Origin: Saccoglossus kowalevskii
Lineage: Eukaryota; Hemichordata; Enteropneusta; Harrimaniidae
DNA: 33,769 nucleotides
Reading direction: 5' to 3'
Assembly: GCF_000003605.2 (NCBI RefSeq)
Contig: NW_003156743.1
Span: 51,692-85,460, forward strand
Shown here: in pieces, positions 22,432 to 32,530 of the stretch
How positions within the stretch are numbered: the stretch's first letter is position 1
How the letters are laid out: each line of letters starts with the position of its first letter
Program-made: the position numbers and the translations under genes
Notes under the pieces: generated by a model
Database searches by the model: none
What the model saw: the letters and a program-made list of their open reading frames with translations, nothing else
What the model was told of the DNA's origin: nothing

Positions 22432-23107
22432 CTTAAAAAAAAAAAAACGTCAGTGATTTAAAAACTGCTGATCGACATTCGTGTCACACATCTTCCATTT
22501 TTGATGTTATTACAAATACCAAAGTGTCATATATCTCAGTTCTCAAGACGCGGGGCCACAATAATGGAATGATTTGATTTTGAGCTTGATTTCCTGTTTT
22601 TACAGTTCAATTTCGAAATCCCTGTCTTTCAGAGAGGTATATGGCGCTGAGATATCTTTACTTCCTCAAAATTGACTGTCATCAAAAGTATATAGCACAT
22701 TAGAAGCGTGGAAAACCCAGCGTTTTTCGATGTGTTGACGCGACTACTCCACTACGATACTATGACTTTTGTTTGTTTCGTTTTACATTCGATTACACGC
22801 ATAACGCAGTGAAGGAAAATGCTTCCACAATGAGTTACTGTTAAGTCTAGAATCTAGCATACAACTACCCTCAAAGTTGAGGTACTTTTCAAACAAGGCA
22901 TGATGACTCCTTCGGCAAACCATGTTTCATTATATTTCGTGGCCCCGGGAGTTGTCTTTTGTTACACTTTCATTTTTCACTCATTTTTGTAAGAAATAAC
23001 CTCAGAAAACTAATAATAGTTGTCTGAGAAATAACAAATATTTCAGATTGGGCGAAGTTTTGGGGTTTTAATACAAAAATGAAGTTTGCTTGGAAATATG
23101 ATCTGAC

Positions 23108-23227
23108 CTTGACTCCTGAAATTTCTTCCACACAAGTAGCATTTTCAGCACGACAAGACGGTTTTAACCATTTAGTCAAACTGCCACTTCGTAGTTTTCC
23201 TGTTTGCTTCCTTTTCTGTTTTGGCAT
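23108..23227 (-). CDS. First coding exon of the FAM111-like gene, basic N-terminus
   Basis: The start codon is at 23227-23225 and the exon gives 40 codons to the donor GTCAAG|GTCAGA. Residues 3-13 are a Lys/Arg cluster (KQKRKQTGKLR) that would suit nuclear localisation. Residues 14-21 (SGSLTKWL) resemble a degenerate PCNA-interacting box: Leu17, Trp20 and Leu21 sit at the hydrophobic and aromatic positions, but the usual Gln is Ser14. FAM111A carries an N-terminal PCNA-binding box, so the position is suggestive. The donor is not strong, and reading on for 45 more codons stays open, so the exon end is less certain than its start. Confidence 0.5.
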
Positions 23228-24029
23228 ATCTAAGAATAATCATAAATATCATAGTTTGAAACGATCCATAATGATATTAACAGGTTCAGGTAGTTACATC
23301 ATTAGAAATCCACATACACCTTCTAAAGTTAGTATTAGGCCCTCATATACAGGTTGGGAGGTTGTATGCCCTTTTTAAAGAAGCCATATATCGAAATAAG
23401 TATGTGTCATATGACAGGTATTACCGGTTGATAAGTGTCGTTTTGAATAAATCAAGAGTTGAAGCTAGGTATTGTAAGCTCACTACGGGCAAGGACATAC
23501 ATAGATGGAAACTTTAGTAATTTATTTCCACAAAAATAAATAATTGATATAAATGTATAATAACGTTATATCAATGACATGAACACATTGTTGATTGTTA
23601 TTAGATGATACCAGGTTTGGACTTATACAAGCCACGTCTAAATGGCACCGCTATTTGTGGGTTGTAGTTTTTGAATTGTACTCCAGGATGAAAAGCAGAT
23701 AATTACATTAAATCAGTATATTTTCAAAATTAGATTTAATTCCATTTATGCTTCCTTCAAGCTGTCAGTCGTTGTATTTCAAATGAAAAAAATTCTAGTC
23801 CCCGGCCTATTCATTTTATTCATGAAGCTCATGAACCGCGAACTTGAAGGTTATTATTGTTTCCTAAATTTTGATAATGATTGTGTTGTTTTCATCTCTT
23901 TTCTACGGGTAAAATATCCTGATATGAATGAGTAGCAATAACCCCGGTCGGAGTCGAGTTATCACGGAATATTAACTGTGAATCGAGTAACATCTCTCGG
24001 TATACCGGCCTTTCAATGGGGTTCGATAA
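23228..24029. other. 5' flank of the protease gene, no other gene seen
   Basis: Holds the presumed promoter and any non-coding first exon. On the minus strand ATTCTTAG lies 2 nt before the start codon and could be a splice acceptor. I see no TATA box at a convincing place and no long open frame. The sequence appears low-copy compared with the repeats starting near 24030. Confidence 0.4.
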
Positions 24030-24290
24030 TAATATACACATTTTCGGTCTTCGAATAAAATATCAACATTGTCAACATATATGCCTGCTGATTCCGTGAA
24101 ACCTTCTCGCATGCCCTGGATTGCCAAGATTTGATGATGCGTGTTTAATACTTCATTGTTTAAAAAAATAGTTGATATCTAAAGTCAATATATATATTGT
24201 TATATAATGTAGTGCATTACGATAGTGTCAGCTAAACATCACGTGATAGCGTTGTCTTTACATTGGTAAATCTGCAAAATAACAATCAAA
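24030..24290. repeat. Right copy of the repeat at 4930-5150
   Basis: Same order of landmarks as the left copy (TATCAACATTGTCAACA, AGTTGATATCTAAAGT, ACGTGATAGCGTT). It starts the right repeat block about 19.1 kb from its left counterpart. Confidence 0.75.
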
Positions 24291-24449
24291 TCTCTTGTTC
24301 AACATTGTCATAATAACACAGGATTCATCTTCCTTGCTGTTGCAGTGCTTAAGATATAACAGTTATGCATATTAATGAGGTTAGAATTCCCCAACCCATG
24401 GGCACCCAGACACAGGATCTAGCCATGTGCCATTCAGTTGGCAAAATGT

Positions 24450-24990
24450 ACCTCAAGATTAGAATGCACAAACAAGTTTATTATTTTTTTTTCATATAAG
24501 GCTATGACCAGACATGTCATATACATAATTATTTAGTTGATCTGTCGATGCACCTTTGAGAAACAAATGCCTAAACTTTTTTTTCAGTTTTTTCTATAAT
24601 CCAAGATGGCAGCCAAACCACGTGACTGATCGAAACTACATTATTTTTCTCATATGCAGACATGTTATATACAAACACGTCAGTTAATTTGTTGAAGCAC
24701 CAATGAGAAAGAAATGCGCAAACGTTTGGTAATTTTTGTTAATAATACAAAATAGCGGCCAAACCACGTGACCAATCAACGTTTTTGGCTCAAACTTGAA
24801 AGAGCTATGCATGTAGATGGATTATGCAAAATTTCAAAGGATTTAGCCTCGTTTTCGAAAAAAAATAGCTGCAAAAGTTACGTGACCTATAATGTTCTTT
24901 TATATCATTAAGGATAGGCATCGGCTACATGTGCAACACAACAAAAATTAAGACTTCTGGACTGCCACAAAGTGGTCAAAATGGCCGCTT
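24450..24990. repeat. Diverged tandem repeat with E-box and YY1-like sites
   Basis: CCAAACCACGTGAC recurs at 24613 and 24759 (period about 146 bp), with a decayed third version near 24865 (AGTTACGTGACC). Each is preceded by AAGATGGCAGCC, AATAGCGGCC or a decayed form, and by an ACATGT-ATATACA stretch. AAGATGGC-type sequence matches YY1 sites. The block has no counterpart in the left block between 5150 and 5900. Confidence 0.7.
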
Positions 24991-25289
24991 CCGTACACTA
25001 AATTCAAGAATGCGAACAAATTAATGGACCAATCAAATTCTGTTTTCCAAACTAAATTGATATAATAGGTTAGACGAAGCTATATACTAAGTTTCATATC
25101 GACTGGCCGTGTCAGCATTTTTTTTAAATTGTCAACAGTTTTCTTTGACGATATTTATTGCACTTATGAGGCACTACTATATACAGTAAAAAAAATGAAA
25201 GCCCTAGACCCTCAGATGGGGTGATTGCCCCCTACCTCTGGTCGAATTTTGACCCTCAATAGCGTTGTATAAATGATAGGTTGTGCTTG

Positions 25290-26700
25290 TCTTACTTTGT
25301 TTCAGTGACACGATGACCATTATGTTGTGACATATTGATTTAGATTTCTTACAATATTCTTATATCAGAAACAAGCTTCGTCTCATGTATCTAATAAAAC
25401 TCACGTTGAGGGGGATGTTGACTTTTTTGACAAAACGGCTACGTCATGGTGAGTAAGTTCGTTTAAGGTGACACGTTGAATACGAAGCATGTAATAATTG
25501 TCGTTTACATGACAGCATTTTATCTGAGCCCAACGGCTCGAGCCGGTGCGAACCGTCAAAAATGACGGTGTATATGCGTTCGGCTAGAGCCAAGTTTGGC
25601 CCTAATATACCTTTGGGTTGAGCTCTGATAGGATGCCAAAACTATCTCGTCCCACCAATGACTACATGATTCTGCATTGATTTTCCTCTCGCTCTGATAT
25701 GCATCGTGCCATGTAAATAAACAGTTACACAACCACGACACCAAAATCGTTTTAAGCCATGTTATTTAAGGGATGCTCCGTTCGTCTCTGAACAAAGTGT
25801 AAACGCATAGAAGATAATCTCTTGTTAACCAGTGGGGGGGGGGGCAGTAGTTTAGCACATATAGAATTCTGTTGTGTAAACGGAGTAAATACCATTTAGT
25901 ACGCGACGGCCAGGGCCTAAGTGTGTCCATAGATTACCCAGGTACAGCGTGACGGCGCTGTTCAACAATTTTAGTAGTCTGGGTGTGTGTTCACAGATTA
26001 CACAGGTACAGCGTTTTCACAAGTTCGTTAATATTTTAAGACGTTTTGACCAATATTCATAATCACTCGCTATAATTCAGAAAGAGTGGGACACGCATTG
26101 ATTACAGATCCCAACTCACATACAGGAGGAGCGTTATTCAGTAGCCAATTTGAATATACACACGTTGATAGATAGAATTACTATAACGTATATCAGCATT
26201 GTTAAATCAGCCATCTGCTGTAATCACAGAGCCACTGAAAATTAGGGTTGACATTCACCCACTATCACTGCATAAGACATCCAGAAATACAGATGGAAAC
26301 GCCACTTTCTCTCCGATTTCCTGTTCTCTGAGTTTCTCTACTCATAAACTATTTGCATGCAAGAATTACACTCTAGCTGGACTTCGTTTTAAGCAGCAAT
26401 GCGACTCTTCCCAGCAGAGCTCTTCCGAAACCTATGTGGACACTGTGGAGAATATCTGTTGACTTATTCAGATATACAAGCTCAACTGGTATTTCTACTT
26501 GGTGTAATTCCACACTTGAGCCAATCCCATAGGTTGAAATGTGCGCCATCTGATAAAGACTGCGTACTTTTTGACAGGTATTTATGACTTCTAAAATGGA
26601 CTGTATGGACTAAAACAGAACTCTGCCTATGTTTTGTTATGACGTATAAACATTGTTTGGAATTGCCTATAGTGTGTTATCCCGACCTCCAGTTCGGAAT
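25290..26700. repeat. Right long repeat block, homologous to 5900-7400
   Basis: Diverged direct copy of the left block. It has a G-run of 11-12 bases near 25833, a deletion relative to the left near 25650 and an extra stretch of about 90 bp near 26140-26230. The third, old version of the 292-bp repeat lies at about 25800-26070. Frames such as 26199-26462 are not conserved in the left block and are not called. Confidence 0.78.
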
Positions 26701-27050
26701 GTAGTAGACTTTCGTTTGTCAAAACAGAAAAAGCTGGTTAAAAAAATAACACTGATTAATGACGAATAATGTTTTACTTGTAATTATAGCCATTGCAACA
26801 CTCTATCCAAAAAGTGTGATAACACAGAGTTTAACATTAATTACGTCACGTTTCTGCTAAATGAACAAATTCCATTGTGTTGCTATTTTTTATACTGCCA
26901 CTAGAAAACGAAAACAGTTAGCCAACATATTTTTTATGTAAAATAGGTGGTTTTTGAATTGTTTAGTTATTTTACAAAGGAGTGGAGAAAAAATCTGTTA
27001 TAAATTAGAGTACTGTGTTTTCAAGGGCCAACTAGTCATGAAATATAATT
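26700..27050. other. AT-rich spacer, no gene seen
   Basis: No repeat or frame recognised; it separates the right long block from the E-box units. Confidence 0.35.
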
Positions 27051-28250
27051 AATGGCCATTGTATCAGGTTGTGCTGTCTCTCCAACTGGGTCGGACTGGA
27101 ATTATGCAAATGCTGAAATTGATTTGACCAATTGTAGTGTGGAATTCCTGACAAAACCACCCAGAGGACTGCATCACGTGATGTGTATTTCCCTCCGCAT
27201 TTTCGATTACGCTGATACTAACCTGTATGAAATGCTACCAAAGATAAAATAACTCGAGCTTTTGTGAAATCCAGTGCGTGTATCTATTGCTATATGACTG
27301 GTTCGATGTGCTTACTATAATGTTATACCGTGGTCGTGACATCACGATTTATATCTATCAGGTATTGTTAACAAAACTCAAATTTAAAAATCGTACCCGA
27401 TAAAGTGGAAACTGAAGTTGACCTTCCGGTGGTTGTCGCATCAGACTTATGACCGGTAGACCCAAGTTCAAATCCTACCTTAGACTGAACATCAAAGGGT
27501 CGACCCCTACCCTGAGTGAGTGTACCACAGACTCAATGGGCAGGCTTAATCCACTGGCCGAGATTCATTCACTAACAAATGCGAGTTTGGGGGAACCTTG
27601 GTTAAGGTCCGCAGGTGCTTGTGTTCGACCAAGCATGGGTGACGCCAGGTAGCGCATTAACAAATTGCCATTTGATGCCATGTAGTCCCAAACATGAATA
27701 TGACATCTGTGACAGCACTTGAAATTTGTACATACAAAACAAAGTCAGGAGAAACAACAGTGACATCCAATGTCTGGAACTGTGGCCTGGCACAAAAAAC
27801 TATTTAAAAACAAGTTAACCTATTTTTACGTAGAATTTCTGACAAGGACATTGCGTCACGAGGTGAGTATTTGTCATCGCGTTCGTTGATTTATCGATAT
27901 GTGAGTACACTGTGGTGCGATTACCGTGGTCTTTTGTTATACCGTGTACCGTGACCCTTAGTTCGTGACGTCATAAGTTATGTCTGTCAGGTGTTGTTTA
28001 CACAATTATAGTGGAAACTGAGTTGATCAATCTTTCGTGAAATGTCTGACGAGGCAACTGCATCACGTGGTTTGTATTTTCCGCCGCGTTCATTTATTTA
28101 TACGCAGAGCGACAAATGTGAATTAAAACACGAGGTATTAACACACAATAATGTACATGCACATAACTCGGAATATCAGTAAACAACTCGGCTATGTGTA
28201 CTGTCGCATGGATACATTTTATACAAGTTTATATGTCGTGGGATTATTGG
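27050..28250. repeat. E-box repeat units, one split by a SINE
   Basis: Units carry CACGTG at 27175-27180 and 28064-28069, with GTGAAATCCAGTGCG, TATACCGTG, a CRE or its decayed form, AAAGTGGAAACTGA and TTTCTGACAAGG in fixed order. A perfect CRE survives at 27966-27973. The unit between AAGTGGAAACTGAAGTTGACC and TATTTTTACGTAGAATTTC is interrupted by the SINE at 27424-27811. Confidence 0.78.
27424..27811 (+). mobile_element. tRNA-derived SINE insertion
   Basis: The 5' part (27424-27490) resembles a tRNA gene: TTCCGGTGGTTGTCGCATC at the A-box end and AGTTCAAATCC as B box (27475-27485). It is followed by a body without long repeats and an A-rich 3' end (CACAAAAAACTATTTAAAAA). It is flanked by AAGTTGACC (27415-27423) and AAGTTAACC (27812-27820), a 9-bp target duplication with one mismatch. 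Both flanks belong to one E-box unit found uninterrupted elsewhere, which proves an insertion. The 67-codon frame 27449-27652 lies within it and is not a gene. Confidence 0.8.
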
Positions 28251-29430
28251 TTTGTTTTAGGCGCCGAATTCGTCACGCAGCGGTCGAAATGTTGTGTAAA
28301 TAAAAAAATTTTATCATTTCATAGCAATTGTAGAACACAGCGTGTTTTCAAGAAAAAATAATGTGCATTTTACCAGGTTGTACTGTATATTCAAATAGGT
28401 CGGACTGGAATTATGCAAACGCAGAAATTAATTTGATCAACCTTTTCGTGGAGTTACTGACAAAGCTACCCAGAACACCGAGTCACGTGATGTGTAATTC
28501 CCGCCACATGCATAAATGTAACTCAGTGATGCACAGATATAAACTTAGCACGAGTTATAAACATACCACATTTCAGAATACCTGTTCTGTATCACTTAAC
28601 GATACGGGATTGTACTCTATTCCTCTGGAGAACAATTTCCTGTCAAACAAATGCAATTGCTAGGACAGGGAGGGATTCGATCACATTCATTAAACATTTT
28701 CTATGACACTGATACTAACCTTAACGAAACAAGTAGTTTTGCCTGTAGAGGCCAACAACGAATATGAGTAAACCTGACGAAAAAATGACTCAAAGTTTTG
28801 TGAAATCCAGTGCGCGTAGCTCTTGCTGTATCATGACTGACAGGTTGGATGCGATAACCATGCTCTGTTGTTATACCGTGACCCATAGGTCGTGACATCA
28901 TGATTTGTATCTATCAGGGGTTGTATACAAAATTGAATTTGAAAATCGTAACCGATAAACTGGAAACTGATTTGACCAATTTTTTCGTAGTATTTCTGAC
29001 AAAGTCCATTAATTTTTCGGTATTTGAGCAAAATTAATTTGAACGACTATAAACAGTAATAGAATATCTCGTTGAATTGTTACTAAACTGGCGCGAGCTG
29101 GAAACATTGAATCATTAGATCACGTGATATGGAATTTCCCGCCTTTAACAACAGCATTAATTACGGTAATTTCACCGACCAAAATGTGACAAGTACGAAC
29201 ATCTACATTTGAATGTAATCAACTAGCAAGTGTACTCGTAATAAAATTAAGTTGAACTTATTATATTTGCCCTTGATTGTTTTTTATTCATGTACTGCCA
29301 ATGAAGGGCCATTATCTAACCCATCTAGTTGTTTTTATTAATTTTTAGGTCAACGATTAGGAAATAATGCACTAAATTTATATGTAATCTCGGTTCATAT
29401 GTCTGGGTTTATTCGAATGTAAATATGTTT
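28250..29430. repeat. Large repeat unit, direct copy at 32830-33769
   Basis: Runs from GCGCCGAATTCGTC through the CACAGATATAAACTTAGCAC module, a GTAGCTCTTGCTGTATCATG module and the E-box/E2F module at 29121-29143, to ATCTCGGTTCATATGTCTGG. The order is the same in 32830-33769. An incomplete second E-box unit is at 28484-28500. Confidence 0.82.
29121..29143 (+). promoter_or_regulatory. E-box plus E2F-like site pair in repeat
   Basis: CACGTG at 29121-29126 lies 8 bp from TTTCCCGCC at 29135-29143, an exact match to the E2F consensus. The same pair with the same spacing is at 33496-33518. Binding is inferred only. Confidence 0.4.
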
Positions 29431-29890
29431 TGATAATTTTTTCCTTGAAATTTCTGAACAATGCCGTCCCGGCCCCTGAACTACTGCATCATGTGATACG
29501 TTTTTTCCTGCTGCGCTCTTACACAGATAACATATGAACGGAAACTCAAGTTATGAACACACTATATTTAAAGATGTACAATACACTACTTTTACAAAAA
29601 GTTACCACTAACCTCAATAAAACGTATATGGCTGCCTCTGTTCAATTGTAGATGCAATGATGAACGTTTGAATGAAGTAGAACCAAAGATAAAAATAAAA
29701 CGCGTAGCTGTTGCTGTATGACTGGTTGGATGTCATTACTGTGCTCTATTGTAATACCGTGATCCCTAGATTATGACGTCACGACTTATGTCTATCGGGG
29801 ATTATTTACAAAACTCTCAAAAGTAACGCGCGAAAATTTGAAATTCTTAACCTGCTAATAATAGTTTGTCATTTGGCGGGAAAATCGACA
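29430..29890. repeat. Diverged E-box unit
   Basis: CCCCTGAACTACTGCATCATGTGATACG at about 29475 is a decayed E-box core. It is followed by a GTAGCTGTTGCTGTATGACTGG module, a perfect CRE at 29774-29781, and GGCGGGAAAA near 29876, an E2F-like site on the other strand. Confidence 0.65.
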
Positions 29891-29904
29891 TTGTGACCAG
29901 CTTG

Positions 29905-30830
29905 AAATCCAGGTAAGTTGGCCTGAGAATCATGCGTGTCTGCACGTGCTACGTCAATTGGTGTTTTCACAGAGAAACAGAAATATATTTCAACACCAGT
30001 TATAAACGCACGATATTCATGCGTGCACATAACTCAGAATACCTCTTCTGTGTCATTCAACTCTGTGTGAAAGCATAATTCCCTGTCCTACCAATATAAT
30101 TGCGAAATGAATTTGAGGTGATTCACTTGCATAATCTGAATTTGGCTAAGACTCCTCATGAATTGCACACAATCTAAAATTATAGGAATTAGTGAGAGAA
30201 TTATGCAGATCATAACAAGTGGTAATGCAACTTTAATGTTCAGAATGTAAACATGATATCGCACGGTATTGTAGAAGGACCATCACACAACTGGCCCGTT
30301 AACGGACTACATATTAATCCAGGTACATCGGTATGTGAATCTCGGTTGAGCGAATATAAACAAAAACGAAAAGATTCGTGGAATTTACAACCACTAAACT
30401 GACGCGATCTGAAATCAATGGACCACTAAATCACGTGATATGGAATTTCCCATCTTGTATGAAAACATCAAGTTTGACAATGTCACCGACCTGAATGTCT
30501 CCTATGCTCTTCTATGTTTATATTTACGGTCTCAGCCTGAAACTCAATAAAATGTCGACTGTTGTTTATCTCAGAAACTTGTTAATAGCCTCAGCTATGC
30601 TGATGGCGTCTGTGTTTGCGCCCTCTATCAAAGGCTTACATAATTAGTCTACACCTGTGAAAATCATGCTAAGGAGCATACTAGTACCATTTTATACAAC
30701 ACTAACAAATTCAAATGTTGCATTTTCTTAGTCGCCACCAGCAATTGCCCTCCCTTGTTAGATAAGGAAATGAACCCCGTCGAACAGTTCACCTATCTTT
30801 GACACAAATTTACCCTTGACTAGCAGGACA
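29905..30830. repeat. Right copy of the repeat at 12690-13210, with insertions
   Basis: Shares the ordered landmarks given for 12690-13210. Between them sits an extra E-box unit (CACGTG at 30432-30437 with GGAATTTCCC) and unique sequence with GCGCCCTCT near 30626. Confidence 0.7.
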
Positions 30831-30849
30831 ATGCAGATGTTGATTACAT

Positions 30850-31880
30850 AATACGAGAGACATTTTCATCCCTAAATTTTCAAATTACAGTTATCAGATT
30901 GAGCGTATTTTGTTTAAACATTCCTGTAAAATATACATTGCTCACAGTTGTGATATATTTTATATATATAGACTTAACTTAACGCCTTCACTTTCTGCTA
31001 TAACAATGTATTTAGTAAATGGCTATAGTTTTGATGTGTGTTTCTAACAGAATTAGCACTTAATTTTGTTTGCTTAGATAAATTATATCTCTAAGTTTAC
31101 TGAACGTGTGCGAACACTTTAGTAGATTATCTGTGTAACAGTGACCTTGTTTGGCCATCTAATTTGTGGCAACACTGGAGAAAAAAATATTTATTTTACC
31201 ATTGTCATTCATTTTACAAGTGCATTTTGTCTGAAATAAATAATAATAGTAACGAATTACAAAGAGCTCCATGTCAATGTAACTAACAATGGACATCATT
31301 ATACAGAATTTAAACTGATAGATTTTATAATGTCAATATCCTGATTTATCTACAATCAAATTAGGGGCTATACACTGCAGGCGAACGTATTTGGTAAGAC
31401 CTCTCTGGGTAAAATTTGCATATTTGGCGACGATGAGACAACCGAGCATTAGCTCATTAAAACATGCTTTCATATATACTACAAAATACACTACAAAATC
31501 TTTTGTTACGTCACTTTGCTATGCGTAAATTTTCAACTTTACTACCAATATAAGCGTTGACGAAGAGCCGTGTTTTTTTAATATTATAATTCTGAAAACA
31601 TATTTTGATTTTTTCTGATATTGCGTTATAAAATTATTTCCATGTGAATATTTAGTTATATTTGACATTCTAATTTATTTTGAAGGGTCAGGATTTACCC
31701 GTCGTGCGCGTTCTAAAATTCGTATTCAAATTCCAGGGCTAGAACGCACTCTGTAGAGCATACGCATAGATGGACGAGGCGCATGACCACATTCTAGTAT
31801 GTTTCAACGAACTAGCGGTACTACCGACCATACACCCCCCCCCCCATTTAGTGATTGAGGCGGACGCGTCTATGGCGTCA
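30850..31880. other. Low-copy spacer, no gene seen
   Basis: AT-rich; a C-run of about 13 bases lies near 31833-31846. The minus frame 31924-31739 is low-complexity at its centre and has no recognised homologue. Confidence 0.35.
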
Positions 31881-32530
31881 TGAACCTGAACAAAACAAGT
31901 AGTTTTGCTTGTAGTGACCGACAACGAACATTATAATTAGGTTGAACAAACTGTCATCAGTTATAGAGATAAACTCAAATGATACCAAACCATATATAAG
32001 GCCACCGTGAAGTCAATGTTATTCTCGTTTATTTTGAAAAGGTTACCAAGCGTTACCTAACTTTCAGTTATCTTGAGATGTTTTATTACTTTGGAATTGA
32101 TTGCAAATTACTCAATACAACTAATATACGCACAGTTTCTCAATTACAATGATATTTACATGTCGACTGGACTGCTTGCAATTACAATCTAAGTACATTA
32201 CGAATACCACGGGACCCTTTCCTATAATAGAACGGGAGTGATTTCATCCGAGGTCGTCATCGTCAGTCCGTCGTCTTGGTTAGTCGTTGTTGTCCAACGA
32301 CATGCACCTCCAGGTGTAGTCGTGAGGCTGTCACGTAGCAACTACCGTATGTCTACTGTATCTACCGATTGAAACCTTCACAATAAATGGCGTTGATCTA
32401 CAACTATATTGTGTGCCCTGAATGTTTTCACAATAAATGACGTTGATCTACAACTATATTGTGTGCCCTGAATGTTTTCTTCTACGAGAGCGCAAACAAG
32501 AAAACGCTTACAACTTTGTGACACAACTCT
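31880..32530. repeat. Direct copy of 10167-10690
   Basis: Begins with CAAAACAAGTAGTTTTGC and CAAATGATACCAAACCATAT, passes through TTACCTAAC, GTCCGTCGTC and GTGAGGCTGTCACGT, and ends in CTTCACAATAAATGGCG. It links the tandem-array family of 8251-10480 to the module at 10480-11070, as on the left side. Confidence 0.82.
32378..32477. repeat. 50-bp perfect-period tandem duplication
   Basis: Copies 32378-32427 and 32428-32477 differ at one visible base (ATGG versus ATGA). Only one copy is present in the homologue near 10600-10650, so the duplication is specific to this copy and recent. Confidence 0.92.

Larger units (their letters stand above)
18914..23107. other. Introns of the FAM111-like gene
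   Basis: Intervening sequence between the exons listed separately. The largest introns are 19331-20756 and 20859-21747 (or longer if 21788 and 22212 are skipped). They are AT-rich and appear free of the repeat families that fill both flanks. The longest chance frame (20546-20169, minus, 125 codons) is rich in Cys, Tyr and Ile codons typical of AT-rich non-coding DNA, and was not called. Confidence 0.5.
17290..23227 (-). other. Gene span: FAM111-like serine protease, spliced model
   Basis: Multi-exon gene read on the minus strand. The simplest frame-consistent model joins 23227-23108, 22431-22353, 20858-20757, 19330-19267 and 18913-17290. The lengths 120, 79, 102, 64 and 1624 sum to 1989 nt, which is 662 codons plus stop. 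Phases at successive junctions are 0, 1, 1 and 2. Introns start with GT and end in AG, and most acceptors follow pyrimidine-rich tracts. The length is close to vertebrate FAM111 proteins, which are about 600-700 residues. Exon-like segments at 22212-22166 and 21788-21748 are left out because they break this frame. An AG just before the start codon (23231-23230) suggests an upstream non-coding exon. The C-terminal exon is certain; the order and use of the small exons is inference. Confidence 0.6.

Noticed and set aside
23079..23378. 99-codon plus-strand frame
   Set aside because: It is antisense to the first coding exon of the protease gene, with no features of its own.
27449..27652. 67-codon plus-strand frame
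   Set aside because: It lies within the tRNA-derived SINE.
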